This document shows, piece by piece, positions 8,839-17,252 of a stretch of DNA of 64,000 nucleotides. The stretch comes from an uncultured Collinsella sp. (GTDB taxonomy: Bacteria > Actinomycetota > Coriobacteriia > Coriobacteriales > Coriobacteriaceae). Both the position numbers and the translations under genes were made by a program. The DNA is taken from the NCBI GenBank assembly GCA_905209455.1, contig CAJLTA010000004.1, forward strand, positions 1 through 64,000, given 5' to 3'. How positions within the stretch are numbered: the first letter of the stretch is position 1; every line of letters begins with the position of its first letter. Below the pieces are notes generated by a model. The model saw nothing but the letters and a program-made list of their open reading frames with translations. It ran no database searches and was not told where the DNA came from.

Positions 8839-9420
8839 TTGGCGCGCGTAAAACAAATAATCGGATGGACCGCAATTGTTCTGTTCGTTGCAACGCTGGC
8901 GGGCATCTGGGTGCTGACGGAGCAAAATGCGGTGGAGACGTCGTTGCTGAGCGAGTCCACCGCGCGTGTGGTGGAGGGCCAGGCTACGGGCGTTCAGGCT
9001 GTCGATGCCACGGGTGAAGCTCAGGCGGAGAACGGAATGACCGGGGGCACCGATTCGGCTGCCTCGAATGTCCGGTCTGGCCGACTTGCTTCCATTCGCA
9101 TGTGGGTGGGCACGAACGTCCGTCGCGTTGCCCATACCGTAGAGTTTTTCTTCGTCGGATTGTTCGCCTCGGTGGTCGTGGTTTGCTTTTCCAGGCGTCC
9201 GTGGAGCGTATGCTCCCGTTGCGTGCCCGTATTGCTCTTTTGCGCCGCCTGCTCCGTTGGCGATCAGGTACATAAGATCTTTGTTCCCGGCAGGCATTTC
9301 GACGTTATCGATTTAGGATTCGATGCTGCGGGCTATGTCATCGCCATGCTGTTGGTATTGCTGACGGCGGCGTTGGTGCGCCATGCGACTCGGCCGATCG
9401 GCGCCCATGCGAGGCGCTAG
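8839..9420 (+). CDS. VanZ-like family membrane protein
   Basis: 193 residues. It has an N-terminal membrane helix (about 6-26), a polar linker, then a VanZ-like core with HTVEFFFVGLFAS, and CSVGDQVHKIFVPGRHFDVIDLGFDAAGY, which matches the family pattern DExxQxFxPGRxxxxxDxxxNxxG. VanZ-like proteins are small membrane proteins of largely unknown role, one of them giving teicoplanin resistance. The start is TTG 8839, because AAAGGAGG ends 7 nt before it and an upstream in-frame ATG has no site. The gene stands alone, followed by a terminator. Confidence 0.8.
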   Translation: MARVKQIIGWTAIVLFVATLAGIWVLTEQNAVETSLLSESTARVVEGQATGVQAVDATGEAQAENGMTGGTDSAASNVRSGRLASIRMWVGTNVRRVAHTVEFFFVGLFASVVVVCFSRRPWSVCSRCVPVLLFCAACSVGDQVHKIFVPGRHFDVIDLGFDAAGYVIAMLLVLLTAALVRHATRPIGAHARR

Positions 9421-9501
9421 CCGGTAACAAACCCGTTTCTGATAATGCGACCTTGTTGAATTATTTTGTGTCGCGCGTATTTCCGAGCGGTCGGATTTGA
9501 G

Positions 9502-9528
9502 GGGCGAGCGGTAGAACGCTCGCCCTTT
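9502..9528 (+). terminator. Terminator after the VanZ-like gene
   Basis: GGGCGAGCG (9502-9510) pairs perfectly with CGCTCGCCC (9517-9525), followed by TTT. Confidence 0.7.
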
Positions 9529-9624
9529 GTGCGCCACGATGCGGCACAATGTACCGCAAAAGCTGTTTGTATCCGGTACGAATCGTTCGTTGGTCTTTAA
9601 TTCTTCTCAACGGAGGTGTTTGAG

Positions 9625-10476
9625 ATGGCAAACGGATTGCTTTTGCGGCTTCGCGAGCGTGAGCTCAGCGCGAGCCCGGCGGAACGCAATGTCATCGCAT
9701 ATGTAAGCGCTCATCCGCACGAGGTGGTCGGGCTGTCCGTCCGCGGTCTTGCCGATGTCACGTTCTCCTCGCCCTCGAGCATTTTGCGCTTTTGCAAGCG
9801 TTTGGGTTTTGCGGGCTACAAGGAGTTCCAACGCGAACTGATTGCCGAGCTGGCGCTCTTAGGTGACAAGAAAGACGTTGCCCTCGAGGACATCTCCATG
9901 GATGACAGCGTCGAACGTATCGTGGGGAAGGTGATGAAAAGCAACGTGCGCACGATCGAGGCGACGGCGCGAACGCTCGATTACACCGTCTTGGAGCGAT
10001 GCGCGGCCCGTCTTAAGCGGGCACGCGCGGTCAATCTGTTCGGTATTGGTGCTTCTCGTTTGGTCGCGCACGACCTGGCGCAAAAGCTCATGCGTGTCGA
10101 CAAAGAGTGCCATCTGTACGACGACTGGCATGATCAGCTCTTATGTGCCAAGAACATGCATGAGGGCGATATGGCAATCGCCTTTAGTTACTCGGGCTTG
10201 ACGCAAGAGGTGCTGGACTGCACCGCCGAGGCTCAACGCCACAACTGTCCCGTAGTGGCCGTTACCAAAGTAGATGGATCATCCAAGCTTGCCACCATGG
10301 CCGATGCCGTGCTCGGCGTCGCTGCGAGTGAACCCTTGGTCCGCAGCGGTGCCATGGCTTCGCGTATGGCCCAGCTTATGGTTGTCGATGCCCTGTACGC
10401 TGCTTACGTTGCCAGCGACTACGAACGGGCGACGCATGTCATTAAGCAAAACTACATCGAGAAACAGGAAAGATGA
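9625..10476 (+). CDS. MurR/RpiR family transcriptional regulator
   Basis: 283 residues. An RpiR-type helix-turn-helix lies at about 1-80 (SVRGLADVTFSSPSSILRFCKRLGFAGYKEFQREL), followed by a SIS sugar-phosphate-binding domain (about 110-260, with LFGIGASRLVAHDLAQKL and AIAFSYSGLTQEVLD). It precedes murQ by 10 nt in the same operon, so it is probably the sensor of MurNAc-6-phosphate that controls this cluster. Start ATG 9625 has GGAGG 8 nt upstream. Confidence 0.9.
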   Translation: MANGLLLRLRERELSASPAERNVIAYVSAHPHEVVGLSVRGLADVTFSSPSSILRFCKRLGFAGYKEFQRELIAELALLGDKKDVALEDISMDDSVERIVGKVMKSNVRTIEATARTLDYTVLERCAARLKRARAVNLFGIGASRLVAHDLAQKLMRVDKECHLYDDWHDQLLCAKNMHEGDMAIAFSYSGLTQEVLDCTAEAQRHNCPVVAVTKVDGSSKLATMADAVLGVAASEPLVRSGAMASRMAQLMVVDALYAAYVASDYERATHVIKQNYIEKQER

Positions 10477-10486
10477 GGTGAATGAA

Positions 10487-11410
10487 ATGCTCGATTTAAC
10501 AAAATTCACGACCGAACAGCGTAATCAAAGGTCAATGGACCTCGATACGATGACATCGCTGCAAATCGTCACGACGATGAACGATGAGGATCTTCGTGCC
10601 GTCCAGTCGGTCACGAAAGTGTTGCCCCAGGTTGCCACAGCAATCGACTGGGCTGCTGAGACACTCGAGCGCGGCGGGCGCGTCTTTTACATGGGCGCAG
10701 GCACCAGCGGTCGTCTGGGCGTACTCGACGCTTCGGAGTGTCCGCCCACGTTTGGCGTGTCACCCGATCTGATTGTCGGGCTCATTGCCGGAGGCGAGAC
10801 GGCGTTTATCAAGGCTGTCGAAGGTGCCGAAGACAGCGAGGAGCTTGGCGCGAACGACCTGCGAGAGCGTGGACTCTCGGACAAGGATCTTGTCGTTGGC
10901 CTGGCGGCAAGCGGTCGTACTCCTTATGTGGTGGGCGGCCTTGTGTACGCCAAGGCAACTGGGTGCAAGACCATTGCAATTGCCTGCAACCAAGGGTCGA
11001 AGATCGGGGAGAGCGCAGATCTTGCCATTGAGCCCGTGCCCGGTCCCGAGGTGCTGACCGGCTCAACGAGACTCAAGGCGGGAACGGTTCAAAAGCTCAT
11101 TCTCAACATGATTTCGACCGGTGCCATGGTCAAGATTGGCAAGGTGTACCAAAACCTGATGGTCGATGTGCAGCAGACGAACGAGAAGTTGGTGGTGCGC
11201 GGCCAGAACATCGTGATGGAAACGACCGACTGCACGCGCGAGCGCGCTGTTCAGGCGCTTGCGGATGCCGGCGGCCACGTAAAAACCGCTATTGTCTCGG
11301 TGCTGTTGGACTGCGATGCCGAGCAGGCTGCGGTAGCTCTTGAACGGGCGCACGGCCATGTCCGTACTGCGGTGAGTGGCCATGAGAAGAGCAATGCCGA
11401 CGCCCAATAG
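10487..11410 (+). CDS. murQ: N-acetylmuramic acid 6-phosphate etherase MurQ
   Basis: 307 residues, normal length. It has a SIS fold with the signature FYMGAGTSGRLGVLDASECPPTFG, the catalytic Glu in the second SIS-like motif (EGAEDSEELG), and a C-terminal helical UBA-like domain. It cleaves the lactyl ether of MurNAc-6P to give GlcNAc-6P and D-lactate in peptidoglycan recycling. ATG 10487 is chosen: it lies just after the regulator's stop with GAGG upstream and matches the family start; longer in-frame starts run through the regulator gene. Confidence 0.94.
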   Translation: MLDLTKFTTEQRNQRSMDLDTMTSLQIVTTMNDEDLRAVQSVTKVLPQVATAIDWAAETLERGGRVFYMGAGTSGRLGVLDASECPPTFGVSPDLIVGLIAGGETAFIKAVEGAEDSEELGANDLRERGLSDKDLVVGLAASGRTPYVVGGLVYAKATGCKTIAIACNQGSKIGESADLAIEPVPGPEVLTGSTRLKAGTVQKLILNMISTGAMVKIGKVYQNLMVDVQQTNEKLVVRGQNIVMETTDCTRERAVQALADAGGHVKTAIVSVLLDCDAEQAAVALERAHGHVRTAVSGHEKSNADAQ

Positions 11411-11467
11411 GTGCGCGGCGTGAGCTGATATGACATCCAGACGAGATACCCAATACAAGGAGGAGTT

Positions 11468-12898
11468 ATGACGAACAAAGAGCTGGCCCAAAAGCTGTTG
11501 GACCTTTTGGGCGGTAAAGACAACGTGCTCGCAAACGCGGCGTGCATGACGCGCCTGCGCGTGACCGTCAAAGACACGGGCAACGTCGACACGGAGGGTA
11601 TTAAGGCACTCGACGGCGTGATGGGCCTGGTCGAGGACGACACGATGCAGATCGTGCTGGGTCCGGGCAAGGTGAATAAGGTGCTCGAGGAGTTCTCCAA
11701 GCTCACCGGCCTTGCGAAAGGCGTTGCCGACGAGAGCGTGGTTGACGCTGCGGCCACAAACAAGGCCGCGCAGAAGGCCAAGTACGAGTCCAAGCCGGTT
11801 CAGGCCTTCCTCAAGAAGATTTCCAATGTCTTCGTCGCCCTGCTTCCCGGCATCATTGCGGCTGGCCTCATCAACGGTATCTGCAACGTCATTAACGTCT
11901 CGACGGCAGGAGCGCTTGCAGGCGAGTGGTGGTACCAGGGCATTCGTTCCATGGGCTGGGCCCTGTTTGCCTATCTGCCCATCTTGGTGGGCTATAACGC
12001 GGCACGTGAGTTTGGTGGTTCCGCTGCGCTGGGCGGCATCGCCGGCATGATGTGCATCGCCAACAGTGCCATGCCCCTGCTTGCGCCTGGCGCGGCTGAT
12101 CCTGCCACTGCCATTCTGCTGCCGCTCACCAATGCGCAGTACAACCCCGCAGCGGGCGGCATGATCGCGGCTCTCATCGCTGGCGCATTTTTTGCCTGGA
12201 TGGAGCGTCAGATTCGCAAGATTATGCCCAACGCACTCGACACGTTCTTGTCCCCGCTGCTGGTGCTCATCATCGGCGCCTTTGCTCTGATGCTCGTCAT
12301 CCAGCCGGTTGGCGCATGGCTGACGACTGCCATCTTTAGCGTTTTGACCTTTATCTTCGAGAAGCTGGGCGTCCTGGGCGGCTATATCCTGTCGGCAGGC
12401 TTCTTGCCGCTGGTGTCCGTCGGCCTGCATCAGGCGCTCACGCCGATCCACGCTATGCTCAACGATCCCGACGGAGCTACCAAGGGCATCAATTACCTGC
12501 TTCCCATCCTTATGATGGCTGGCGGCGGCCAGGTCGGTGCCGGTTTGGCGCTGTACTTTAAGACCAAGAACGCCAAGCTCAAGAAGTACGTCGCAGAGTC
12601 CATTCCCGTTGGAATCCTGGGTGTGGGCGAGCCTCTGATGTATGCTGTTACGCTGCCGCTCGTTCGTCCGTTTGTGACGGCCTGCCTGGGTGCCGGATTT
12701 GGCGGCGCGCTCGCGGCGCTGCTTCACATCGGCACGGTTTCTCAGGGCGTTTCCGGTCTGTTTGGCCTGCTGATCGTCGTTCCTGGCCAGCAGTTCGGCT
12801 ACGTTGCTGCTATGCTGCTTGCCTATGCCGCCGGCTTTGTCCTGACGTGGTTCTTTGGCGTCGACGAGCAGAAGATCAACGAGTTCTTTGGCGAGTAG
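11468..12898 (+). CDS. murP: PTS EIIBC component, N-acetylmuramic acid type
   Basis: 476 residues. The EIIB domain (about 1-90) carries the phosphocysteine in ANAACMTRLRVTV. A linker and a glucose-family EIIC domain with about ten membrane helices follow, containing PVGILGVGEPLMYAVTLPLVRP, the conserved GEPL region. There is no EIIA domain, so it depends on a separate EIIA. The location between murQ and mupG supports MurNAc uptake with phosphorylation; the specificity is inferred from context. AAGGAGG lies before the ATG. Confidence 0.87.
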   Translation: MTNKELAQKLLDLLGGKDNVLANAACMTRLRVTVKDTGNVDTEGIKALDGVMGLVEDDTMQIVLGPGKVNKVLEEFSKLTGLAKGVADESVVDAAATNKAAQKAKYESKPVQAFLKKISNVFVALLPGIIAAGLINGICNVINVSTAGALAGEWWYQGIRSMGWALFAYLPILVGYNAAREFGGSAALGGIAGMMCIANSAMPLLAPGAADPATAILLPLTNAQYNPAAGGMIAALIAGAFFAWMERQIRKIMPNALDTFLSPLLVLIIGAFALMLVIQPVGAWLTTAIFSVLTFIFEKLGVLGGYILSAGFLPLVSVGLHQALTPIHAMLNDPDGATKGINYLLPILMMAGGGQVGAGLALYFKTKNAKLKKYVAESIPVGILGVGEPLMYAVTLPLVRPFVTACLGAGFGGALAALLHIGTVSQGVSGLFGLLIVVPGQQFGYVAAMLLAYAAGFVLTWFFGVDEQKINEFFGE

Positions 12899-12965
12899 TT
12901 TGATATCGCGAGCCGTGTTGCTCAGGACTCGCGGAGCGCGGCAGATTTCTTGATGATATGGTTGT

Positions 12966-12999
12966 GCCGGCGGGGCTAACTGCTCCGCCGGCCTTTTTT
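12966..12999 (+). terminator. Terminator between murP and mupG
   Basis: GCCGGCGGGG pairs with CTCCGCCGGC with one mismatched pair, followed by seven T. It lies only about 17 nt before the mupG start, so mupG is either partly uncoupled from murP or transcribed from readthrough. Confidence 0.75.
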
Positions 13000-13015
13000 A
13001 AAGGAGCGTTGAAGC

Positions 13016-14068
13016 GTGAAAACGGGTATTTCGATTTATCTTTCCAGCCCTCTGCAGGATATTGAGCGGACGATTGAGCGTGGTGCCGCGGCGGGTGCGC
13101 GCTATGCGTTCACCTCGCTGCATATTCCCGAGGATGGGGGAGCGGCGTATGCCGATAAGGTCCGTCATGTGTTGTCGCTGCTTTCCGCCTACGGCATTGC
13201 GCTCATTGCCGATGTGGGGCCTCGCACGTGCGATTTGCTCGGGCTTGAGCGCATCGAGGACCTGCGCGATTTGGGGTTGGAATACCTTCGTTTGGACTAT
13301 GGTTTTAGCGCCCAGCGGGTCGCGGAGCTGTCCGGTGTATTTCGCATTGTGGTCAATGCATCGACGGTGAGTTCTGATGAAATCGCATCGTGGCGTGAAG
13401 CCGGCGCCGATGTGACTCGTTTTGCCGCCTGCCACAATTTTTACCCCAAGCCTTATACCGGTTTAGCTCTTGAAGATGTTGCTCGGACGAATCTTCGTCT
13501 TGCGGCGCTTGGATTCGAAATCATGGCTTTTGTGCCGGGTGATGCTAACGTTCGCGGGCCGGTATTCGAGGGACTGCCGACGGTCGAGGCGCAGCGCGGT
13601 CGCGCGTCAAAGGTTGCTCTCAATATGCTTGAGCTTGCACATGGCGCCGATTGCGACATTGTGTTGGTCGGCGACCCCGATCTTTCCGATGCGGGCTGGG
13701 CGCAGTTTGCTCAAGTTTCCGCCGGATACGTGGACCTGCAATGCGAGCTTGAGCCCGGTTATGCCTATGTGCGCGGGCAGATTCATCACGACCGGCCCGA
13801 CTCGAGTGTCCTCATCTTTAGGTCTCAGGAGTCACGTACGAAGCTTAAGCCGGATTCCGTGCCGACGGATGCCGGAGCCGGCCTGCCGCGAAAGGCGGGG
13901 TCGATCGCTGTGAGCAATAGCGGATATGGGCGCTACGAAGGCGAGCTTGAGATTGCGCGGGTTGATCTTCCCGGTGACGAGCGCATGAACGTTGCGGGCC
14001 ATATCACGCCCGAAGCAATGGAACTGCTGCCGTTCATCAAACGCGGATTCGGGGTACGGTTCGTTTAA
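13016..14068 (+). CDS. mupG: MupG family TIM-barrel protein (6-phospho-N-acetylmuramidase-like, DUF871)
   Basis: 350 residues. An N-terminal TIM barrel (about 1-230, starting GISIYLSSPLQD and including TSLHIPEDGG, CHNFYPKPYTGL) is followed by a C-terminal cyclophilin-like domain. The family includes MupG, which hydrolyses 6-phospho-muramyl glycosides such as MurNAc-6P-GlcNAc after PTS import. Its place beside murQ and a MurNAc-type PTS fits this. GTG start with AAAGGAG 9 nt upstream. The gene follows the murP terminator. Confidence 0.85.
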   Translation: MKTGISIYLSSPLQDIERTIERGAAAGARYAFTSLHIPEDGGAAYADKVRHVLSLLSAYGIALIADVGPRTCDLLGLERIEDLRDLGLEYLRLDYGFSAQRVAELSGVFRIVVNASTVSSDEIASWREAGADVTRFAACHNFYPKPYTGLALEDVARTNLRLAALGFEIMAFVPGDANVRGPVFEGLPTVEAQRGRASKVALNMLELAHGADCDIVLVGDPDLSDAGWAQFAQVSAGYVDLQCELEPGYAYVRGQIHHDRPDSSVLIFRSQESRTKLKPDSVPTDAGAGLPRKAGSIAVSNSGYGRYEGELEIARVDLPGDERMNVAGHITPEAMELLPFIKRGFGVRFV

Positions 14069-14160
14069 CGTGTGACCCGCGGGCTACAATTGGCCCATCA
14101 TACGAAGGCGCCTCGTGTGGCGTGTGCCTGCGTTGGCCGATCTATATTCGGAGGATTCCC

Positions 14161-14520
14161 ATGACCGTACTGTTTGTTGAATATCCCAAGTGCTCGACCT
14201 GTAAAAAGGCCAAGGCATGGCTGGACGAACATGGGGTTGAGTATATCGACCGCGATATCGTTTTGGACAATCCCACGGCTGATGAGCTTGCGACCTGGAT
14301 TGCTCGTTCGGGGCTGCCGGTGCGGCGTTTCTTTAATTCGTCGGGCATGAAATATCGAGAGCTGGGCCTGAAGGCGCGTCTGGATGCGGGCATGACGGAT
14401 CGGGAGTGCTACGAGCTGCTGGCGACCGACGGCATGCTGGTCAAGCGTCCGCTGCTGGTGGGCGACGACTTTGCGATTCCCGGCTTTAGGGAATCGGCTT
14501 GGGCCGAGGCGTTGCTGTAG
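14161..14520 (+). CDS. ArsC/Spx family protein (thioredoxin-fold reductase-like)
   Basis: 119 residues with the ArsC-fold motif YPKCSTCKKAKAWLDEHG (CxxC near residues 11-14), and RFFNSSGMKYRELGL and LVKRPLLVG further on. This is the pattern of YffB/Spx-like arsenate-reductase-fold proteins; lacking an ars operon, an arsenate role is not supported. ATG 14161 with CGGAGG upstream. It converges on the minus-strand gene at 14717 across a repeat array. Confidence 0.85.
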   Translation: MTVLFVEYPKCSTCKKAKAWLDEHGVEYIDRDIVLDNPTADELATWIARSGLPVRRFFNSSGMKYRELGLKARLDAGMTDRECYELLATDGMLVKRPLLVGDDFAIPGFRESAWAEALL

Positions 14521-14527
14521 CGGCTGC

Positions 14528-14697
14528 GGAAAGTGCGACCCGGAATTCGCTTCCAGAATGGGATGCACTTTCCCAAAGTGGCCGGTTGCGGAAAGCACGT
14601 CCCATTCTGAGCTTCGATTGTGGGACACGGTTTCCGGTTGAGGGCTCGACGGGAAAGTGGGGACCAGTTTGAGCTTGAAATCTGGGGCGCACTTTCC
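14528..14697. repeat. Tandem array: three 46-nt palindromes at a 62-bp period
   Basis: Units at 14528-14573, 14590-14635 and 14652-14697, each 46 nt long and starting exactly 62 nt apart. Outer arms are GGAAAGTGC / GCACTTTCC (variant GGAAAGCACGTCCC in unit 2), inner pairs are ACCC-like / GGG, and GCTT is central. Spacers are 16 nt. The array fills the gap between two convergent genes. None of the hairpins has a T-tract. Confidence 0.8.
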
Positions 14698-14716
14698 GCC
14701 GGCGGGCCTGCCCCAG

Positions 14717-15127
14717 TCAGTCCGCCAGCTGCGCCCATTCGTGCGGATCGTAGACCTTTACGTGTTTGTTGGGCTTGCCGCTCCAGTACTCCTCGTCCAT
14801 AAAGGGCAGATATGCCTGAACGCCGGGGCAGATAAAGGGAATCCGCTGCTGTTGCAGTCGCTCGCGCTGGCGCTGCTCCAGGTGCGCCTCGGATATGACG
14901 GTCGGCATACCGGACAACTCGACGAGGCTTGCCTGGATTCGCTTAAGGTCGGGGAGTCCCGCGTGCCATGACATCCGCATGATCAAAAAGGATGCACGGC
15001 GGTATTTTGCCTGCACCACAGTAATGGCGGGGCGCAGTGTGGGATGGATTTTGTCCCGTTCGGGCCAAAGGTCGGCAGTGATCTCAAGGCCCAGGGTCTC
15101 CCATAGGTAATCAAGCTCTTCGTCCAT
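14717..15127 (-). CDS. Conserved protein resembling the N-terminal part of a MarR-type winged-helix family (possibly shortened)
   Basis: 136 residues. The segment RERLQQQRIPFICPGVQAYLPFM resembles a conserved stretch (FIVPGxQxYLPF) in a group of MarR-type regulators of about 220 residues, whose winged helix follows this point. Here the chain stops 25 residues later, so the DNA-binding half is missing. It may be a truncated gene or a shorter family member. ATG 15127 is preceded on the minus strand by GAGG. Assignment is from pattern memory only. Confidence 0.55.
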   Translation of the reverse strand: MDEELDYLWETLGLEITADLWPERDKIHPTLRPAITVVQAKYRRASFLIMRMSWHAGLPDLKRIQASLVELSGMPTVISEAHLEQRQRERLQQQRIPFICPGVQAYLPFMDEEYWSGKPNKHVKVYDPHEWAQLAD

Positions 15128-15330
15128 GGCGCCTCGATATCTACGCGATCATTGATACTTCGATTGTGTTGCCTGGTGCTATCGTTTTCACGGTAGAATC
15201 TGCCAACGGTTGACGGCTACCGCTCGCGGCGTTTTGCCCTTCGTGTACAGCGGTTGGCTTCACAGGTCCTTCACGGGTTGGACTAAATTAGGCCAATTTG
15301 ACTGAATTTCAAAAAAGTCAAAATTAGGGC

Positions 15331-15359
15331 TTGCGTCACGGCGGGACTTCCCGTATATT
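15331..15359 (+). promoter_or_regulatory. Probable promoter of the tRNA-Gln/tRNA-Glu unit
   Basis: TTGCGT (15331-15336) and TATATT (15354-15359) are separated by 17 nt, about 45 nt upstream of tRNA-Gln. The rest of the 276-nt gap from 15128 shows only a short near-palindrome (AATTTGACT / AGTCAAAATT) around 15293-15323. Confidence 0.6.
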
Positions 15360-15403
15360 TCTTTCTTGCGCAAAGGCACAGCCGAGCGCAGCGATGCAGT
15401 CAT

Positions 15404-15477
15404 TGGGATGTCGTCTAATGGCAGGACAGCGGATTCTGGTTCCGTCAATGGGGGTTCGACTCCCTCCATCCCAGCCA
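15404..15477 (+). tRNA. tRNA-Gln (anticodon CTG)
   Basis: Cloverleaf: acceptor TGGGATG / CATCCCA, D-arm with TCTAATGGCAGGA, anticodon stem GCGGA / TCCGT with loop TTCTGGT giving anticodon CTG, T-arm GGGGTTCGACTCCC. Discriminator G and an encoded CCA end the gene. It reads CAG codons. Confidence 0.93.
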
Positions 15478-15494
15478 TTGCATTTGCTACATAT

Positions 15495-15571
15495 GGCCCG
15501 TTCGTCTAGCGGTTTAGGACGCCGCCCTCTCAAGGCGGAGATCACCAGTTCGAATCTGGTACGGGCTACCA
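15495..15571 (+). tRNA. tRNA-Glu (anticodon CTC)
   Basis: Cloverleaf: acceptor GGCCCGT / ACGGGCT with a first G-T pair, anticodon stem CCGCC / GGCGG with loop CTCTCAA giving anticodon CTC, T-arm CCAGTTCGAATCTGG, and an encoded CCA. It follows tRNA-Gln by 17 nt, in the same transcript. Confidence 0.93.
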
Positions 15572-15581
15572 AAATTGAACG

Positions 15582-15610
15582 CCCGGGCCTCGTAAGAGAC
15601 CCGGGTTTTG
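15582..15610 (+). terminator. Terminator of the tRNA unit
   Basis: CCCGGGCCTC pairs with GAGACCCGGG (one mismatch) around a GTAA loop, followed by TTTT. Confidence 0.8.
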
Positions 15611-15668
15611 TGTATTGACCGATGTTTAAGGCGCGCGTTGAGTCTGCCGCCCGGACCGAGGAGTTGTC

Positions 15669-16586
15669 ATGGACCTGCCCATCAGCTTGCAAGACATCAC
15701 GTATGCCGAGAACTATCTGGCGCAGGGCGACCTGGCTACGGCGACGCCGCTGCTGGAGCGCCTGGTGGAGCTCGCCGAGGAGTATATCGACGCCGAGTGC
15801 AAGACGGAGGAGAAGCGCCAATACTTTAGCTTCGATAGCAAGTTTGAGCGCTTGGCCTATCGCCGCGTGGAGAAGGATCCGCGCGAGCTCGTGCAGGTCG
15901 AGGTGCCGTTTGACCGCCTGTACTCTGATATGGCGTTTGCCTACATTCGCCAGCAGGATTATGTGAGCGCTCGTAATGCCCTGATGCAGGCTGTGCGTTG
16001 GGACCCCATGAACTGCAACTATCGCTTGGATTTGGCCGAGCTGTTCCGCGCTCTCGAGGACAAGCAGGAGTGGGCTTCGCTTTCGTTTTCGGTGCTGGAG
16101 CGCGCGAGCGATGGCAAGTGCGCCGCCCGCGCTTACGCCAATCTAGGCCAGTACTTCTTGGAGCCCGAGACCGAGAACGTTTCGGCTGCCGTGGGCTGCG
16201 CGCGTCTGGCGCTGCGCCTGGCGCCCAACGATGCGCATACGACGCGCCTGCTCAACAAGATCCATACTACCTATCCGGATGCCGCCGAGGAGAGCGACGA
16301 GCACGTGATGGGCGAGCTGGCGTTGCAGGGCGTTCCGACCTCACCTTCGGCCGAGATTGCCATCTGCCTGATTATGTGCGCGACCGATGCTGCAAGCGAC
16401 GGCGACAAGCAGGAGGCGACGCGCCTGACGGTGCGTGCTCGCGACTTGATGGGCGAGGAAGCCTGCGCGGCGATTATCAAACTGGTGCGCGAGAGCGATG
16501 CCGAGCTCAATGCCGAGCGCAAGGCTAAGCGCGAAGCTACGGGCAAGGGTTCCGATGGCGCCAAGGAGGCCGGCGATGCCCAGTAA
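15669..16586 (+). CDS. Tetratricopeptide-repeat-like protein of unknown function
   Basis: 305 residues, mostly helical, with TPR-like pairs such as AENYLAQGDLATATPLLERLVELAEEY, MAFAYIRQQDYVSARNALMQAVRWDP and AARAYANLGQYF...AAVGCARLALRLAPND. There is no signal peptide or membrane helix; a charged tail follows (AERKAKREATGKG). TPR proteins are interaction scaffolds. It overlaps smpB by 11 nt, so the two are cotranslated, but no functional link is known. The ATG has GAGG upstream. Confidence 0.8.
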   Translation: MDLPISLQDITYAENYLAQGDLATATPLLERLVELAEEYIDAECKTEEKRQYFSFDSKFERLAYRRVEKDPRELVQVEVPFDRLYSDMAFAYIRQQDYVSARNALMQAVRWDPMNCNYRLDLAELFRALEDKQEWASLSFSVLERASDGKCAARAYANLGQYFLEPETENVSAAVGCARLALRLAPNDAHTTRLLNKIHTTYPDAAEESDEHVMGELALQGVPTSPSAEIAICLIMCATDAASDGDKQEATRLTVRARDLMGEEACAAIIKLVRESDAELNAERKAKREATGKGSDGAKEAGDAQ

Positions 16587-17046
16587 GCGCGAACGCAAGC
16601 TCATTTCCAAGAATCGCTCGGCGCATCACGAGTACTTTATCGATGAGACGTTTGAGTGCGGTATTGAGCTGAGCGGCACCGAGGTCAAGTCGATTCGCGA
16701 GCGCGCGTGCCAGATTACCGATACCTTCGCGCTGATCCGCGGCGGGGAGTGCTGGCTCGTCGGCCTGCATATCCATCCTTATAGCCATGGTGGCGTGTGG
16801 AATCGCGATCCCGACCGTCGGCGTCGTCTGCTGCTGCACCGTAAGGAGATCGACTTTCTTGACGGCAAACTTCGCAACCGTGGTTATGCGCTGGTTCCGT
16901 TGGAGCTTTACTTTAATACCGACGGCCGCGTAAAGCTGCTGCTGGGTCTGGGTCGCGGCAAGAAGCTCTACGACAAGCGCGAGGACATGGCCAAGCGTGA
17001 TGTCCAACGCGAGATCGACCGCGCCCTTAAGGAACGCAACCGCTAG
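16576..17046 (+). CDS. smpB: SsrA-binding protein SmpB
   Basis: 156 residues with the full family pattern: KLISKNRSAHHEYFIDETFECGIELSGTEVKSIRE at the start, then LHIHPYSHGG, and the C-terminal DKREDMAKRDVQREIDRALKER helix that enters the decoding centre. It binds tmRNA in trans-translation. AAGGAGG lies 6 nt before ATG 16576, inside the preceding gene. No tmRNA gene is seen in the window. Confidence 0.96.
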   Translation: MPSKRERKLISKNRSAHHEYFIDETFECGIELSGTEVKSIRERACQITDTFALIRGGECWLVGLHIHPYSHGGVWNRDPDRRRRLLLHRKEIDFLDGKLRNRGYALVPLELYFNTDGRVKLLLGLGRGKKLYDKREDMAKRDVQREIDRALKERNR

Positions 17047-17060
17047 GCACTCTGTATAAG

Positions 17061-17123
17061 TTGCGGTGGAATACGGACTGTTTTGCCTGTTTGAGGGGCT
17101 ATTCGGTCCCTATTTCACCGCAA
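17061..17123. repeat. TTGCGGTGAAATA inverted repeat, copy 2
   Basis: TTGCGGTGGAATACGGACTG on the left and a right arm ending TATTTCACCGCAA, with about 24 nt between. Same family as 3136-3193 and 31353-31419. It lies 14 nt after the smpB stop. Confidence 0.75.
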
Positions 17124-17252
17124 CTGCGGGCGTCTCATCTTTCTTACTGTTCTGACACATATGTCTCAAAGGCGGCGTCCGTTATGGGTGCCGCCTTTTT
17201 TGTGGGTACATACATCCATGAGGTTCCAACCCGAGTTAGGGGAGTGATCGTT

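Noticed and set aside
14161..14520. Arsenate resistance role for the ArsC-fold protein
   Set aside because: There is no arsR, arsB or acr3 gene nearby, and Spx/YffB-like proteins share the same motif.
16576..17250. tmRNA (ssrA) gene near smpB
   Set aside because: No tRNA-like ends or tag-coding frame are found; only the inverted repeat follows smpB.
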